In this document: positions 1 through 8,341 of the stretch, piece after piece
Numbering within the stretch: the first letter of the stretch is position 1
How the letters are laid out: every line of letters begins with the position of its first letter
DNA from: CAVXNB01 sp963763085
Lineage (GTDB): Bacteria > Actinomycetota > Acidimicrobiia > Acidimicrobiales > Bog-793
Direction of reading: 5' to 3'
NCBI GenBank assembly: GCA_963763085.1
Contig: CAVXNB010000001.1
Span: forward strand, 744,001 to 808,000
Length of the DNA: 64,000 nucleotides
Notes under the pieces: generated by a model
What the model was told of the DNA's origin: nothing
Databases searched by the model: none
Seen by the model: the letters and a program-made list of their open reading frames with translations, nothing else
Position numbers and translations under genes: made by a program

Positions 1-675
1 TTCCTGAAGGTCGACGCTGATCAGACCCGTACCGACGTCGAGGTTGAGGCGATGGCGATGGTGCCGGTCCCGACCCCGAAGATCCTGTGGCGGAAACCGC
101 CCGTGCTCGCGCTCGCCGCGCTCCCGGGGACGGCACTCGGCCACCTCGGCGAACCGTCGACCGCTTCGTCGGCAGCGTGGGCTGCGGCCGGTAGCGCCGT
201 TCGGACGCTGCACGCCTCACCGCTGCCGCCATGGCCCGGTCGGACCGTCGACGAGTTCGCCTCACAGCTCGACGCCGAGTGCGAGTGGCTCGTCGCCAAC
301 GACGTCCTTCCCACCGAGGTGGTCACGCGCAACCGCCGGCTCGCCGAGACTGCGCTCCGGCCGTGGACACCGGTGTTCATCCACGGCGACCTGCAGGTCG
401 ACCACGTCTTCGTCGCCGGTGACGAGGTCACGGGCGTCGTCGACTGGTCTGAGGCGCGTCAGGGCGACGCGCTCTTCGACCTCGCCACCCTCACGCTCGG
501 ACACGAGGAGCGCCTTGGCGACGTCGTCGCCGGCTACGGCACCAACGTCGACCGCGACCTCGTCCGCGCGTGGTGGTCGTTGCGATGCCTGCTTAACGTC
601 CGCTGGCTGGCCGAGCACAGCTTCGGCCCGCCCGAGGAGATGCCCGAAGTCGCCATTCTGAGATCGGCGCCGTGA
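1..675 (+). CDS. Aminoglycoside phosphotransferase-like protein (5' end cut by window)
   Basis: The frame is open from base 1, so the start lies outside the window; 224 residues are visible. The kinase Brenner motif appears as HGDLQVDH near visible residue 128, followed by VVDWSEARQGDALFDLA, which occupies the place of the metal-binding DFG-like Asp of APH/choline kinase enzymes. The segment WRKPPVLALAALPG matches the N-lobe strand region of small APH proteins. The family phosphorylates small hydroxylated molecules with ATP. The substrate is not readable here, and actinobacterial members of this type are usually not proven resistance genes. The catalytic-loop Asn of the usual HGDxxxxN is His here. 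A methionine at 52 is internal to the domain and is not the start. Confidence 0.8.
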   Translation, partial: FLKVDADQTRTDVEVEAMAMVPVPTPKILWRKPPVLALAALPGTALGHLGEPSTASSAAWAAAGSAVRTLHASPLPPWPGRTVDEFASQLDAECEWLVANDVLPTEVVTRNRRLAETALRPWTPVFIHGDLQVDHVFVAGDEVTGVVDWSEARQGDALFDLATLTLGHEERLGDVVAGYGTNVDRDLVRAWWSLRCLLNVRWLAEHSFGPPEEMPEVAILRSAP

Positions 676-857
676 GGCGGCACGAGCCCTAAGGGTCGCT
701 AGTGCCCGATCCTGGTCGACAGGGCAGAGGAACACTCGGAAACGGGAGAACAGACTGAGGGTATCAACTCAGTCAATAGTCAGCGTGGAGCGACGGAGAT
801 GATTCGCAGCGGCCCAAGGGCGTTCAGCGCCTAAGGCAGGGTTGGCGACGCTACTGG

Positions 858-1163
858 TCAGGCCGATTGGCGAGCAGCTGTCACGTCTCGGAAGCCGAGC
901 GGCTTCTCCGGCTCGTGATCACCGTGAAGGACTTCAGGTGCCAAGTCGAGTCCGTTCGGCCAGACGGCGGTGCCAGCTTCGGGGTCGACTCGGACCTGGG
1001 CGAAGAAGTTTGGGTCGTCAAGGGGCTTGATCAGGGACGCCTGAGTTTCCCCGGGCGTGAACTGAATGTCACGGACGGCGCCGTCATCGAAGAGCAACCG
1101 CATGACGTGCGGTCGGAGGATGGCAACTCCCACGACGATCGGGGTTGGTGAGGGCGTGGTCAT
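858..1163 (-). CDS. DUF2442 domain-containing protein
   Basis: A 101-residue protein. The segment VMRLLFDDGAVRDIQF followed by LDDPNFFAQVRVDPEAGTAV is the typical DUF2442 pattern, ending in a WPNGLDLAPE motif. Family members are small and often sit beside DUF4160 proteins in toxin-antitoxin-like pairs; no DUF4160 partner is visible here. An in-frame start 18 codons upstream exists, but the conserved part begins after the Met at 1163. It lies just downstream of the MarR gene on the same strand, with the upstream alternative start overlapping it. Function is unknown. Confidence 0.7.
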   Translation of the reverse strand: MTTPSPTPIVVGVAILRPHVMRLLFDDGAVRDIQFTPGETQASLIKPLDDPNFFAQVRVDPEAGTAVWPNGLDLAPEVLHGDHEPEKPLGFRDVTAARQSA

Positions 1164-1213
1164 GCGAGGGCTTCGATGGTACCTGTCATGATCACCGACG
1201 ATGGTGGGCCTAA

Positions 1214-1681
1214 TCACTGGAGTCGACGAGCGGCGGGAAATGATGGGGTTTCGGTCAGCGCGTCGATACAGGACGAGAGCGCGCTCGCGAGTCTCGATCT
1301 AGCCGGGTCGGAGAGCTTGCGGAGCATCTGCTCCTCCACGGCATTGACCGCATCGGCGGCAGATCTCAGAGTCCGCCGACCAGCCTCAGTTAGCGCGGCT
1401 TGGAGGACGCGTCGGTGCTGCGGGTGAGGGCGCCTCACCACGAACTGGACCCTCTCCAGCTCTTGCAGTACGGCGTGCATGCTCTGTGGCGTCACGAATG
1501 CCTGACGAGCGAGGTCGGCATTCGAGAGCCCGGGTTCTTCATCTAGAGCGGTGAGGACGGCGAACTGGGTCACCGTGAGGTCGTGAGACCCGAGAGCATC
1601 CGCCATCGTGTCGTGCAGGACCATCTGCGCCCTCTTTATCAAGTAGCCCACTCTGGCCGTCGTGACCTGGCCCACGCTCAC
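1214..1681 (-). CDS. MarR family transcriptional regulator
   Basis: A 155-residue winged-helix protein. The helix-turn-helix region reads LSNADLARQAFVTPQSMHAV at about residues 52-71, and the wing is the VRRPHPQHRRVLQAALTEAGR stretch typical of MarR proteins. It starts with GTG at 1681. Its own promoter carries a perfect inverted repeat over the -10 region (see 1685-1712), so autorepression is likely. It is divergent from the VOC-family gene at 1761 with 79 bp between starts, which makes that gene and the glycosylase behind it candidate targets. The ligand is unknown. Confidence 0.88.
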   Translation of the reverse strand: MSVGQVTTARVGYLIKRAQMVLHDTMADALGSHDLTVTQFAVLTALDEEPGLSNADLARQAFVTPQSMHAVLQELERVQFVVRRPHPQHRRVLQAALTEAGRRTLRSAADAVNAVEEQMLRKLSDPARSRLASALSSCIDALTETPSFPAARRLQ

Positions 1682-1684
1682 CTC

Positions 1685-1712
1685 ATTATCAGTTCACCTG
1701 ATACAATGTCAG
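1685..1712 (-). promoter_or_regulatory. marR promoter with overlapping palindromic operator
   Basis: Read on the minus strand there is CTGACA (rc of 1707-1712), a 16-bp spacer, and GATAAT (rc of 1685-1690), 3 bp before the GTG start, so the transcript should be almost leaderless. A perfect inverted repeat TATCAG-TTCAC-CTGATA spans 1687-1703, covering the -10 and spacer. Further CCTGAT copies lie at about 1717 and 1731 towards the divergent gene. This fits a MarR dimer site. Inferred from sequence only. Confidence 0.55.
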
Positions 1713-1760
1713 GGTGCCTGATACAGGCTACCTGATCCCACTCACAGAAATGGACACCCA

Positions 1761-2117
1761 ATGACCGCACTCGGCCCTGACTTCATCGCACTCCAGGTTC
1801 GCGATCTGGAGGCTTCCGCAGCCTTCTACACAGAGCACCTTGGCCTCGCTCGTGCTCAGGTGAGTCCTGAGCACGCCGTGGTATTCGCCACGGAGCCCAT
1901 CGCGTTCGCCGTGCGGGAGCCACTCGTCGATCTTGAGGCTGTCGAGCACCTCGGATGGGGAGTGGCCATCTGGCTGAAGGCGGACGATCCGCAGGATCTG
2001 CACGATGCAATGGTTCTCGCCGGAGTCCCGATCCTGGTCGCACCTTTCGATGGGCCTTTCGGTCTCACCTTCACCTTCGCTGATCCCGACGGCTACGCCG
2101 TGACCATCCATGGCTGA
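1761..2117 (+). CDS. VOC (glyoxalase/bleomycin-resistance fold) protein
   Basis: A 118-residue single VOC domain: it begins DFIALQVRDLEASAAFYTEH and ends FTFADPDGYAVTIHG, the two halves of the beta-alpha-beta-beta-beta fold. VOC proteins bind a metal and either isomerise, cleave or simply bind small electrophiles or antibiotics; which applies cannot be told. The stop overlaps the start of the next gene by 8 bp, so it is co-translated with the DNA glycosylase. Divergent from the MarR gene. Confidence 0.85.
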   Translation: MTALGPDFIALQVRDLEASAAFYTEHLGLARAQVSPEHAVVFATEPIAFAVREPLVDLEAVEHLGWGVAIWLKADDPQDLHDAMVLAGVPILVAPFDGPFGLTFTFADPDGYAVTIHG

Positions 2118-3060
2118 GGCGGCTCCCGCCACAAGCTTTGTTTTCTCCCCGAAGGGGCCCTATTCGTTGGCGGCATCGATTAGGTACCTCGAGGGATTCG
2201 CTCCAGCTGCCTACGACGCAGAGTCAGCCGCGAGCTTGGACATGGCCTTTTGCGTCGACGGCTACTGGGACCCAGTGGCAGTGCGTGTCCACGAAGAAAC
2301 CGGTGCGGTTCACGGCACGATTCACGCGGGCGACACGCTTGCCCCAGCGGTAATCGCGACGGCAGTCGAGCAGGTCGAGCGGATCCTCTCGCTCGACGTC
2401 GATGGTCGAGGCTTTCCGGACATCGCTCGTCACGACCCAGTAGTCGCTCAACTCCAGTCAAGGTATCCCGGCCTCCGCCCCGTGTGCTTCTGGTCGCCCT
2501 ACGAAGCAGCAGCGTGGTCGGTTATCGGACAGCGAATCCGAATCGGGCAGGCAGCCGCAATCAAGTCACGCATGACCGCCGAACACGGCGAGACCATCGA
2601 CGTTGGCGGTCGAATGGTCCGCGCCTTCCCGAACCCAGCCAAGCTGGCCAAGCTGTCCTCGATCAACGGGCTTAGCGAGACCAAACTCCAACGACTTCGA
2701 GGCGTCGCCGAGGCCGCTCTCCGCGGGACCCTCGGCGCCGCCCGGCTGAGGTCAATCCCTCGTTCCCAGGCTCTCGAGGAGTTGATCGCCATTCCCGGAA
2801 TCGGCCCGTTTTCGGCCGAGCTGATTCTTCTCCGCGGCGCGGGTGATCCGGACTACACGCCCACCGCCGAGCCGCGCCTCGCTCGAGCGATGGCGATCGC
2901 CTACGACCTGAAGGCACCACCCAGCGCCGCCGACATCGCCGAGATCAGCAAGGCCTGGAAGCCCTTCCGCACGTGGGTCGCGCTCCTCCTCCGCACCATG
3001 CTCGAGGACGAGACCCACGAGATCGCAGGACACGCCATCCCCAGACCGGCAGGACTGTAA
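2110..3060 (+). CDS. alkA: AlkA-like DNA-3-methyladenine glycosylase (HhH-GPD)
   Basis: A 316-residue base-excision repair glycosylase. An AlkA-type N-terminal region is followed by the helix-hairpin-helix IPGIGPFSAELILLRG at about residues 224-239 and a C-terminal WKPFRTWVALLLRTMLED helix matching the AlkA WKPWRSYA motif. The family excises alkylated bases from DNA. One oddity: in E. coli AlkA the catalytic Asp follows the hairpin in an LPDD segment, while here the segment is TPTAEPRL, so the Asp seems replaced by Glu or Ala. Activity may therefore differ. The start overlaps the VOC gene by 8 bp. Confidence 0.85.
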   Translation: MAEAAPATSFVFSPKGPYSLAASIRYLEGFAPAAYDAESAASLDMAFCVDGYWDPVAVRVHEETGAVHGTIHAGDTLAPAVIATAVEQVERILSLDVDGRGFPDIARHDPVVAQLQSRYPGLRPVCFWSPYEAAAWSVIGQRIRIGQAAAIKSRMTAEHGETIDVGGRMVRAFPNPAKLAKLSSINGLSETKLQRLRGVAEAALRGTLGAARLRSIPRSQALEELIAIPGIGPFSAELILLRGAGDPDYTPTAEPRLARAMAIAYDLKAPPSAADIAEISKAWKPFRTWVALLLRTMLEDETHEIAGHAIPRPAGL

Positions 3061-3079
3061 CCGGTGCGGTCCCCAAAAA

Positions 3080-3108
3080 GAAGGCTGGGCTCAAGTCGAG
3101 CCTCCTTC
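3080..3108 (+). terminator. Hairpin downstream of the glycosylase gene
   Basis: Twenty bases past the stop, GAAGG-CTG-GGCTC-AAGTC-GAGCC-T-CCTTC folds into two 5-bp helices separated by a small internal loop. There is no T tract, so this is a weak terminator candidate or a 3' stabilising hairpin. Confidence 0.35.
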
Positions 3109-3487
3109 CCCGGATGGCACCACCAGCCACCAACGATCGAGGTCCACTCTGCCAGCAGCACGCCAGCGTCGGAGGGGTGCCCCCTACCGCCGCGAGCAGA
3201 GCAAGGATTTCGCGGAGGATGACGAAAGCCGTCGCCCAGCGTGCAGCGGTACCGGGAGGAATGCCCAGTCGTAACCCCTTCCTCATGCCTCATGCCTCAA
3301 ACTCACGCAACGTAGCGGGGACAGCGCACGGCCGGACTTCGGTCCTTGGGTCGCTCCAATGCTGACCGCGGCAGCGAGGATCGCAAGCGTTGGCGTCCGC
3401 CGCTCGATTACTTGGTCTGCCGTGTCGACCAGACCGAATACGGTTTGATGGGATTGCGCTGTGCGCTGGAACCAAGGGAGGCGAAAA
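3109..3487. other. Gene-free stretch
   Basis: I see no convincing gene here: the open frames have no recognisable domain and no good ribosome binding site. A short CCTCATG direct repeat lies at about 3284-3297. The 3' end carries the AGGGAGG ribosome binding site of the next gene. Confidence 0.5.
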
Positions 3488-4084
3488 GTGGGTCGGGTGG
3501 TCGTAATGAATCATTTGACCCTCGATGGGGTCATGCAAGGGCCTGGGCGACCCGAGGAAGACCCACGCGACGGATTCACGCTGGGTGGTTGGGGCCAACG
3601 GTCCGCAAGTGCGGGTGACGAGGCCGGTAAGGCGATGGGCGAGCGGATGGGTGCCAGCGGAGGACTCGCCGGGTGGCTGTTCGGGCGACGCACCTACGAA
3701 GGCCTACTGACGTATTGGAACGCGACTGGTGGCCCGTTCAAGGACGCGCTCAACAACACACCCAAATACGTCGCCTCGACCACTCTCCGCGATCCGCTCG
3801 CGTGGCCGAATTCAACGCTTCTCGAAGGTGATGCTGCCGGCGCCGTGCGAGAGCTCAAAGCGCGCCTCGAAGGGGTTCTCGCGATCATGGGCAGCGGCGT
3901 GCTTATCGCTTCGCTGATGGCCTCTGACTTGATCGATGAGTACCTCCTCATGATCCACCCGATCGTGCTGGGTAGCGGGCGGCGCCTCTTTCCGGAGCAT
4001 GTGCACTCGACGCTCCGGCTCGTTAAAAGCACGACAACGACCAGCGGCATCGTCATCTCCACTTACGAGCCAGCGAAGAAATAA
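3488..4084 (+). CDS. Dihydrofolate reductase family protein (RibD C-terminal domain)
   Basis: A 198-residue single-domain reductase. Recognisable blocks are MNHLTLDGVMQGPG at the start, FGRRTYEGLLTYW near residue 62, the nucleotide-binding IMGSGVLIASLM and the closing IHPIVLGSGRRLFPE. These match the RibD_C/DHFR-like family that uses NAD(P)H on folate-like or pterin-like substrates; the true substrate is unknown. I chose GTG at 3488 because AGGGAGG sits six bases before it; an ATG nine codons upstream has no such site. The following lactonase gene begins 20 bp after its stop, so the two may be co-transcribed. Confidence 0.82.
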   Translation: MGRVVVMNHLTLDGVMQGPGRPEEDPRDGFTLGGWGQRSASAGDEAGKAMGERMGASGGLAGWLFGRRTYEGLLTYWNATGGPFKDALNNTPKYVASTTLRDPLAWPNSTLLEGDAAGAVRELKARLEGVLAIMGSGVLIASLMASDLIDEYLLMIHPIVLGSGRRLFPEHVHSTLRLVKSTTTTSGIVISTYEPAKK

Positions 4085-4104
4085 TCTCCAGAGGAGGTGC
4101 TCGG

Positions 4105-4932
4105 ATGTCTGAGGCACGGCTGTTGCTTGACGGCTTGGGCTTTCCGGAGTCGACGCGGTGGCATGATGGCCGAGTCTGGTTATGCAACTGGGGCGCCGGC
4201 GATGTGGTGGCGGTGACGGTCGACGGTGAGAGCGAAGTCATGGCCCGCCTCGCGCCCCGGACGATTCCCTTCAGTATCGACTGGTTACCCGACGGTCGAC
4301 TGCTCGTGATCGACGGGCCGAGGCGGCTGCTGATGCGTCTGGAGCCAGACGGAGGCCTTGAAACAGTGGCGGACCTGACTGGCCTCGGGTCCGGGCCCTG
4401 CAACGAACTCGTCGTTGACGCTTCCGGCAATGCCTACGTGAACGGCGGGCCGGGGACCGTCATTTGCGTTCGCCCTGACGGCAGTGCGATCGAGGTTGCC
4501 GCGGGCATGAAGTGGCCCAATGGGATGGCCCTGTTCGACGATGGTCGGACTCTGGTGGTTGCCGACTCACATGCCAAGCAGTTACTCGCCTTTCAGGTGG
4601 CAGCCGACGGGACGCTCTCCAGAGTTCGGGTCTGGGCTGAGCTAGAGCACGCACCCGACGGCATTTGCGCCGACGCCGACGGTGCCGTCTGGGTCGCAAG
4701 TGTCCCCGGCCAGCGCTGCGTACGCGTACGAGAAGGCGGCGAAGTACTCGCTTCCGTTGCCGTCGATCGAGGTTGCTTTGCTTGCATGCTCGGTGGCGGA
4801 GACGGGCGGACACTGTTTATCGGTGCCGGAGAATGGCGCGGCATGGAGGTAGCGATGACCCAAGGACCGGGTCTGACAGGGCAATTGTCGGCAGCACCCG
4901 ACCAGCCCGCGCCCCACGTAGGTCGGCCCTAG
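4105..4932 (+). CDS. SMP-30/gluconolactonase/LRE family protein
   Basis: A 275-residue six-bladed propeller hydrolase. The metal-site segments of the family are visible in order: FPESTRW (Glu, residue 14-20), GPCNELVVDASGNAYV (Asn/Asp), KWPNGMALFDDGRTLVVADS (Asn and Asp) and HAPDGICADADGAVWVA (Asp). Family members hydrolyse sugar lactones or other esters. It has an excellent ribosome binding site, AGAGGAGG, about 8 bases before the ATG. The native substrate cannot be read from sequence. Confidence 0.85.
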   Translation: MSEARLLLDGLGFPESTRWHDGRVWLCNWGAGDVVAVTVDGESEVMARLAPRTIPFSIDWLPDGRLLVIDGPRRLLMRLEPDGGLETVADLTGLGSGPCNELVVDASGNAYVNGGPGTVICVRPDGSAIEVAAGMKWPNGMALFDDGRTLVVADSHAKQLLAFQVAADGTLSRVRVWAELEHAPDGICADADGAVWVASVPGQRCVRVREGGEVLASVAVDRGCFACMLGGGDGRTLFIGAGEWRGMEVAMTQGPGLTGQLSAAPDQPAPHVGRP

Positions 4933-5055
4933 TAGTGACATCGGAGTGCAGCGGGAAGGTACCGCGGATTCACGTCCAACTGCATGAAACCACTGACGTG
5001 CACTCGGTAGAGCAGACGCAGATTGTAGAGGCGGAGAGAAAGAGAGGACTCGACC

Positions 5056-5562
5056 TTGGCAGAGGCAAGCAAGGCGGTCGAAGTGTCACGCAGGATCGGA
5101 GCACCGGCGGCCCTCATCTTCAGGATCGTGGCGAATCCCCAACGGCACATGGATTTCGACGGATCGGGCATGCTCCGGGGAGCCGTCCTCGACCGTCCCA
5201 TCTCCGAAGTGGGCGACACCTTCACCATGAAGATGCATCGGCTCGGAGACGACTACCTAATGATCAATTATGTTGTGGAGTTCGAGCCAGATCGGCGCAT
5301 ATTTTGGGAACCGGCTCCCGGAGACCCTTCTCGGGCTGAGGGTGATGATCCATCCAAGGTCGGCATTCCTGCGGGCTATCGCTGGGGCTACATCCTCACA
5401 CCAGATGGTGACGACGCCACCTTTGTCACCGAGGTCTTTGACTATGGCCCCTTGCCGGACGACCTCCTACGTGATGGCGGGGCGTGGATCAACGGGACCA
5501 ATTCGGTGCTTGAGTCCATGACGGCCAGCCTGGAGAGGCTCGAAAAGATCAGTACCGAATAG
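5056..5562 (+). CDS. SRPBCC family protein
   Basis: A 168-residue START/Bet v1-like protein starting with TTG after an AGAGAGGA site. The pattern KAVEVSRRIGAPAALIFRIV at the start, MDFDGSGMLRG, and a C-terminal long helix ending SMTASLERLEKIS are typical of SRPBCC proteins, which bind hydrophobic ligands in a cavity. Actinobacterial relatives are annotated only as SRPBCC or polyketide-cyclase-like. A short hairpin with a T run follows the stop. Confidence 0.8.
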   Translation: MAEASKAVEVSRRIGAPAALIFRIVANPQRHMDFDGSGMLRGAVLDRPISEVGDTFTMKMHRLGDDYLMINYVVEFEPDRRIFWEPAPGDPSRAEGDDPSKVGIPAGYRWGYILTPDGDDATFVTEVFDYGPLPDDLLRDGGAWINGTNSVLESMTASLERLEKISTE

Positions 5563-5573
5563 GACCGACTCGC

Positions 5574-5593
5574 GCCTTCATACGAAGGCTTTT
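5574..5593 (+). terminator. Short intrinsic terminator candidate
   Basis: GCCTTC-ATAC-GAAGGC followed by TTTT: a 6-bp perfect stem, a tetraloop and a T run, 11 bp after the SRPBCC stop codon. The stem is short, so efficiency is uncertain. Confidence 0.5.
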
Positions 5594-5789
5594 GGCTGTG
5601 AGACATCGAGCGCAGTGTCTCCAGTATCGCCGGCGCTTCCGTGCCTCAAATATACCTCACGCGACTTCGAGAACTCCCGTTTACGACTAGGCGAGTCTTC
5701 CTCGCGCGATCTATTGACCTGGCTGTTCCGTTGAGTCGCGCGCGCCACCGACCAATATCCTTGATCTCACTCGGGCTCAGTCGCCGCAT

Positions 5790-6842
5790 TCAGACTGCGC
5801 GCCGGCGAACCAGCCAGACGGTCACGGCGATCAGCAGCACGGACAGCGCGAGCAGCCAGCCACCCTCGATCCACTGGAACACCCAGAACCGGCTGGCCGG
5901 CTGGTAGCTGGTCCAGAACGTGAAGCCGTGCTGGACCAAGCACTGGAGGGGATTCCCTGACGACGGCCCGCCGCCCTTGCCCGGGCCCGCCGCAGCGGGG
6001 CAATACTGCTGGTAGATCGGAAACGTCGGCGGCCCGGTGAAGACGACCCGGCCGCCCCTACTTCCCCATTGGCTCACGATCCGCGCGGAGCCCGGCACGT
6101 TGAGTCCCTTGGTGACCAGCGGAGTCACATAGTGCATGCGTAGCCACCCCCCGGTAGCGAAGGCGAGCCCTGCGTAAACAGCCAGAGTGGTGACGATGGT
6201 GGGGACGACCCTGCGAATGAGCACGCCAGCCAGGGCGCCGACGGCGAAGGCCGCCAGAGTCCACGCGGCGAAACCAATGCCGCGTAGGTCGAACAGTCCG
6301 GGATTGAGCGGATTGAACTTGGCAAGGGACGGGGACTGGTTGCCCGAGGCGAAATACGGCTGGTAGTACCAAGAGGCCAGCACGCTGAGGGCTCCGCTGG
6401 CCGCGGCCACCACGACCCCGAGCCCCACCAACTTGGCGAGCGTCCAGCGCCACCGCCCGAAGCCCTGAGTCCAGGCGAAGCGGAAGGTGCCGGTCTCGAA
6501 CTCGCGGGCAAGCACTGGCGCCCCCACGAACGCTCCGATCAGCGGCGGCACGACCTGCAAGGGAACGCCATTGGAAAGAAAGTTGCCGATGCCATTGAAC
6601 TTGGTGACCATGGCATTGCAGGCGGCCGAGCTCGCCGGATGGCAGGCAATCGCGGCGGCGTAAGCGTGGTGGAGCTGAAGGCCGACGATCAAAAAGCAGA
6701 GGGCCAGCGCGCCGATGAACGCGATCACGCCGATCAGCGCCGTCCGGTGTTGACGCCAGGTGACCCAGGCCATCTGTCGCCAGGGAACTGGTCGCGGGCT
6801 CGCATCCTCCTCCGGACGAGGGGGAACAGTGAGCACGGTCAT
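5790..6842 (-). CDS. ABC transporter permease, ABC-2 type
   Basis: A 350-residue integral membrane protein with about six hydrophobic segments. The first follows WVTWRQHRTALIGVIAF, and VLAREFETGTFRFAWTQGFGR is the cytoplasmic segment seen in GntR-linked ABC-2 permeases of actinobacteria. The start ATG at 6842 lies 5 bp past the stop of the ATPase gene, so the two are coupled. It would form the membrane part of an exporter with the ATPase at 6848-7767, which is frameshifted here. A longer open frame upstream is only antisense-like extension. Substrate unknown. Confidence 0.85.
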   Translation of the reverse strand: MTVLTVPPRPEEDASPRPVPWRQMAWVTWRQHRTALIGVIAFIGALALCFLIVGLQLHHAYAAAIACHPASSAACNAMVTKFNGIGNFLSNGVPLQVVPPLIGAFVGAPVLAREFETGTFRFAWTQGFGRWRWTLAKLVGLGVVVAAASGALSVLASWYYQPYFASGNQSPSLAKFNPLNPGLFDLRGIGFAAWTLAAFAVGALAGVLIRRVVPTIVTTLAVYAGLAFATGGWLRMHYVTPLVTKGLNVPGSARIVSQWGSRGGRVVFTGPPTFPIYQQYCPAAAGPGKGGGPSSGNPLQCLVQHGFTFWTSYQPASRFWVFQWIEGGWLLALSVLLIAVTVWLVRRRAV

Positions 6843-6847
6843 CGCGG

Positions 6848-7767
6848 TCAACTCGTCACCACCGACGATTTGGCGTTGCGGGCACGGGCCGGGCCGGGCA
6901 GCGCCGCCGCGTCGGGCTCGCGCAGGTAGGCAAGGGTCAGCTCTTCGAGCGTGACCGAGTGCGCTTCCCATCCCGCTGGCACCGGATCGGAGGTGCCGTC
7001 GCAACGGACAAGGAGGTGCGCTTGGGCCGTGGCACGACTTTCGTGCACGACGTTCCACTGTTGGGCGTACCGCTCGGATTCAGAGGCTGGGCCGATGAGC
7101 ACGCGATGGAGCCCGAGGAGATCATCGACCTCGCCCACCATCTGGATGCTGCCGCGTGAAACGAGCACGAGGTAGTCGGCGACCCGCTCGAGCTCGGCGA
7201 GGACGTGCGACGAGAGAACGACCGAGACGCCATCGTCTGCGACCGCCGTCATCACCGTCGCCATGAAGTCGTGCCGGGCAACGGGATCGAGCATCGCCAT
7301 CGGCTCGTCGAGAACGAGGAGCAGCGGCTTTCGCGCCAGCGCCAGGGTCAAGGCGAGCTGTGCCTGCTGGCCGCCTGACATCTTCCCCGCCTTCTGGCGT
7401 AACGGAATGCCGAGCTCGTCGAGGCGCTGCTTCGCATAGCTCTCGTCAAACCGGCGGTTGAGGTTGCGGGTCACGTGGAGAAGGTCTGCCGCCGAAAGGT
7501 TTTTGTAGAGCGGAGTGTCCTGTGCGACGAAGGCGATGCCGTCGAGCGCGCGGCAGAGAACCCGCCGGGCATCCGCCGAGAACGGTCACCTCACCAGCGT
7601 TCGGCGTTGTCAAGTCCGACCGCGATGTTCAGCAAGGTCGACTTTCCGGCGCCGTTCGGACCAACGAGCGCGACGACGTGCCCGTCGGGAATCGCCAATG
7701 TGCAGTCGTGGAGTGCTCTTGTCGAGCCGTAGGACTTGCCGAGGGCGTGAGTCTCGATGACGTTCAT
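6848..7767 (-). pseudogene. ABC transporter ATP-binding protein with two frameshifts
   Basis: The start ATG at 7767 overlaps the GntR stop (ATGA). From it the frame gives GKSYGSTRALHDC and the Walker A GPNGAGKST, then runs into TGA near 7591. The family continuation TTPNAGEVTVLGG is in the next frame (from 7610), and FVAQDTPLYKNLSAADLL with all later motifs is in a third frame (before about 7550). Signature MSGGQQAQ, Walker B LLLVLDEP and the H-loop SSH are intact. The total span of 920 nt equals 306 codons plus two extra bases, so two +1 insertions within about 65 bp explain everything. Either a decayed gene or sequence error; the permease and regulator around it are intact. Confidence 0.85.
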
Positions 7768-8255
7768 GCCACCTCCTCCGTCTCGTGTCGCGCTGCGCCG
7801 CGCTGGTCGGCAGTGCCCCCACGACGCTCACGAAAATCCCGCAGCACGTTCGCGACGAGCGCTGCAATTCCGTCCTCGTCGAGGCCCGCCGCGTCGGCAG
7901 ATGTGATCCAGGAGACGAGCGAGCGGCGTAGCTCGGTGAGTTCGGGCAGCGCCACCTGGCCGAGCGTTGCCATGATGAAGGTTCCCTGGCCGGGTCGCCC
8001 AACCGCGAGACCCTTCGTCTCGAGTTCGCGGTAAGCCTTCAGTACCGTGTTCGGGTTGATCGCCAGTTCTGCGACCACGTCTCGGACCTTCGGCAGCTGA
8101 TCGCCCAGCTTGAGGTAGTCGAGGCGGAGCGCGTGCTCGACCTGATGGACGAGCTGCAGATAGGTCGGTACACCCGAAGCGAGATCGAGACGAAACTCGA
8201 TCGGCGAGACTCGTAGCGGAACCGCGGCTTCGCTGTCATGTTTATCTACTGTCAT
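7764..8255 (-). CDS. GntR family regulator, YtrA type
   Basis: A 163-residue protein: an N-terminal winged helix with VPTYLQLVHQVEHALRLDYL and the recognition region LAINPNTVLKAYRELETKGL (about residues 65-84), then only a short helical tail, as in the YtrA subgroup that controls adjacent ABC-2 transporters. It is first in an operon with the ABC ATPase (ATGA overlap) and permease. A 12-bp perfect palindrome overlaps its start codon, consistent with autoregulation. Confidence 0.88.
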   Translation of the reverse strand: MTVDKHDSEAAVPLRVSPIEFRLDLASGVPTYLQLVHQVEHALRLDYLKLGDQLPKVRDVVAELAINPNTVLKAYRELETKGLAVGRPGQGTFIMATLGQVALPELTELRRSLVSWITSADAAGLDEDGIAALVANVLRDFRERRGGTADQRGAARHETEEVA

Positions 8256-8261
8256 ATGACA
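8250..8261. promoter_or_regulatory. Palindrome over the GntR start codon
   Basis: TGTCATATGACA is a perfect 12-bp palindrome that contains the ATG of the GntR gene. YtrA-type regulators bind short palindromes in their own promoters, and a site at the start codon would suit a leaderless or very short leader. The assignment as an operator is inferred. Confidence 0.45.
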
Positions 8262-8341
8262 ACACTACAACAAACCTGAGGGCAGCGTCAGGCGCGCGCC
8301 TTGGGATCATCGGGCACCGAGTCCGTGGCAGGCTGGCGCCC

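Noticed and set aside
2901..3293. Possible small membrane protein on the minus strand downstream of the glycosylase gene
   Set aside because: It overlaps the glycosylase coding sequence, has no ribosome binding site that I trust and no recognisable family.
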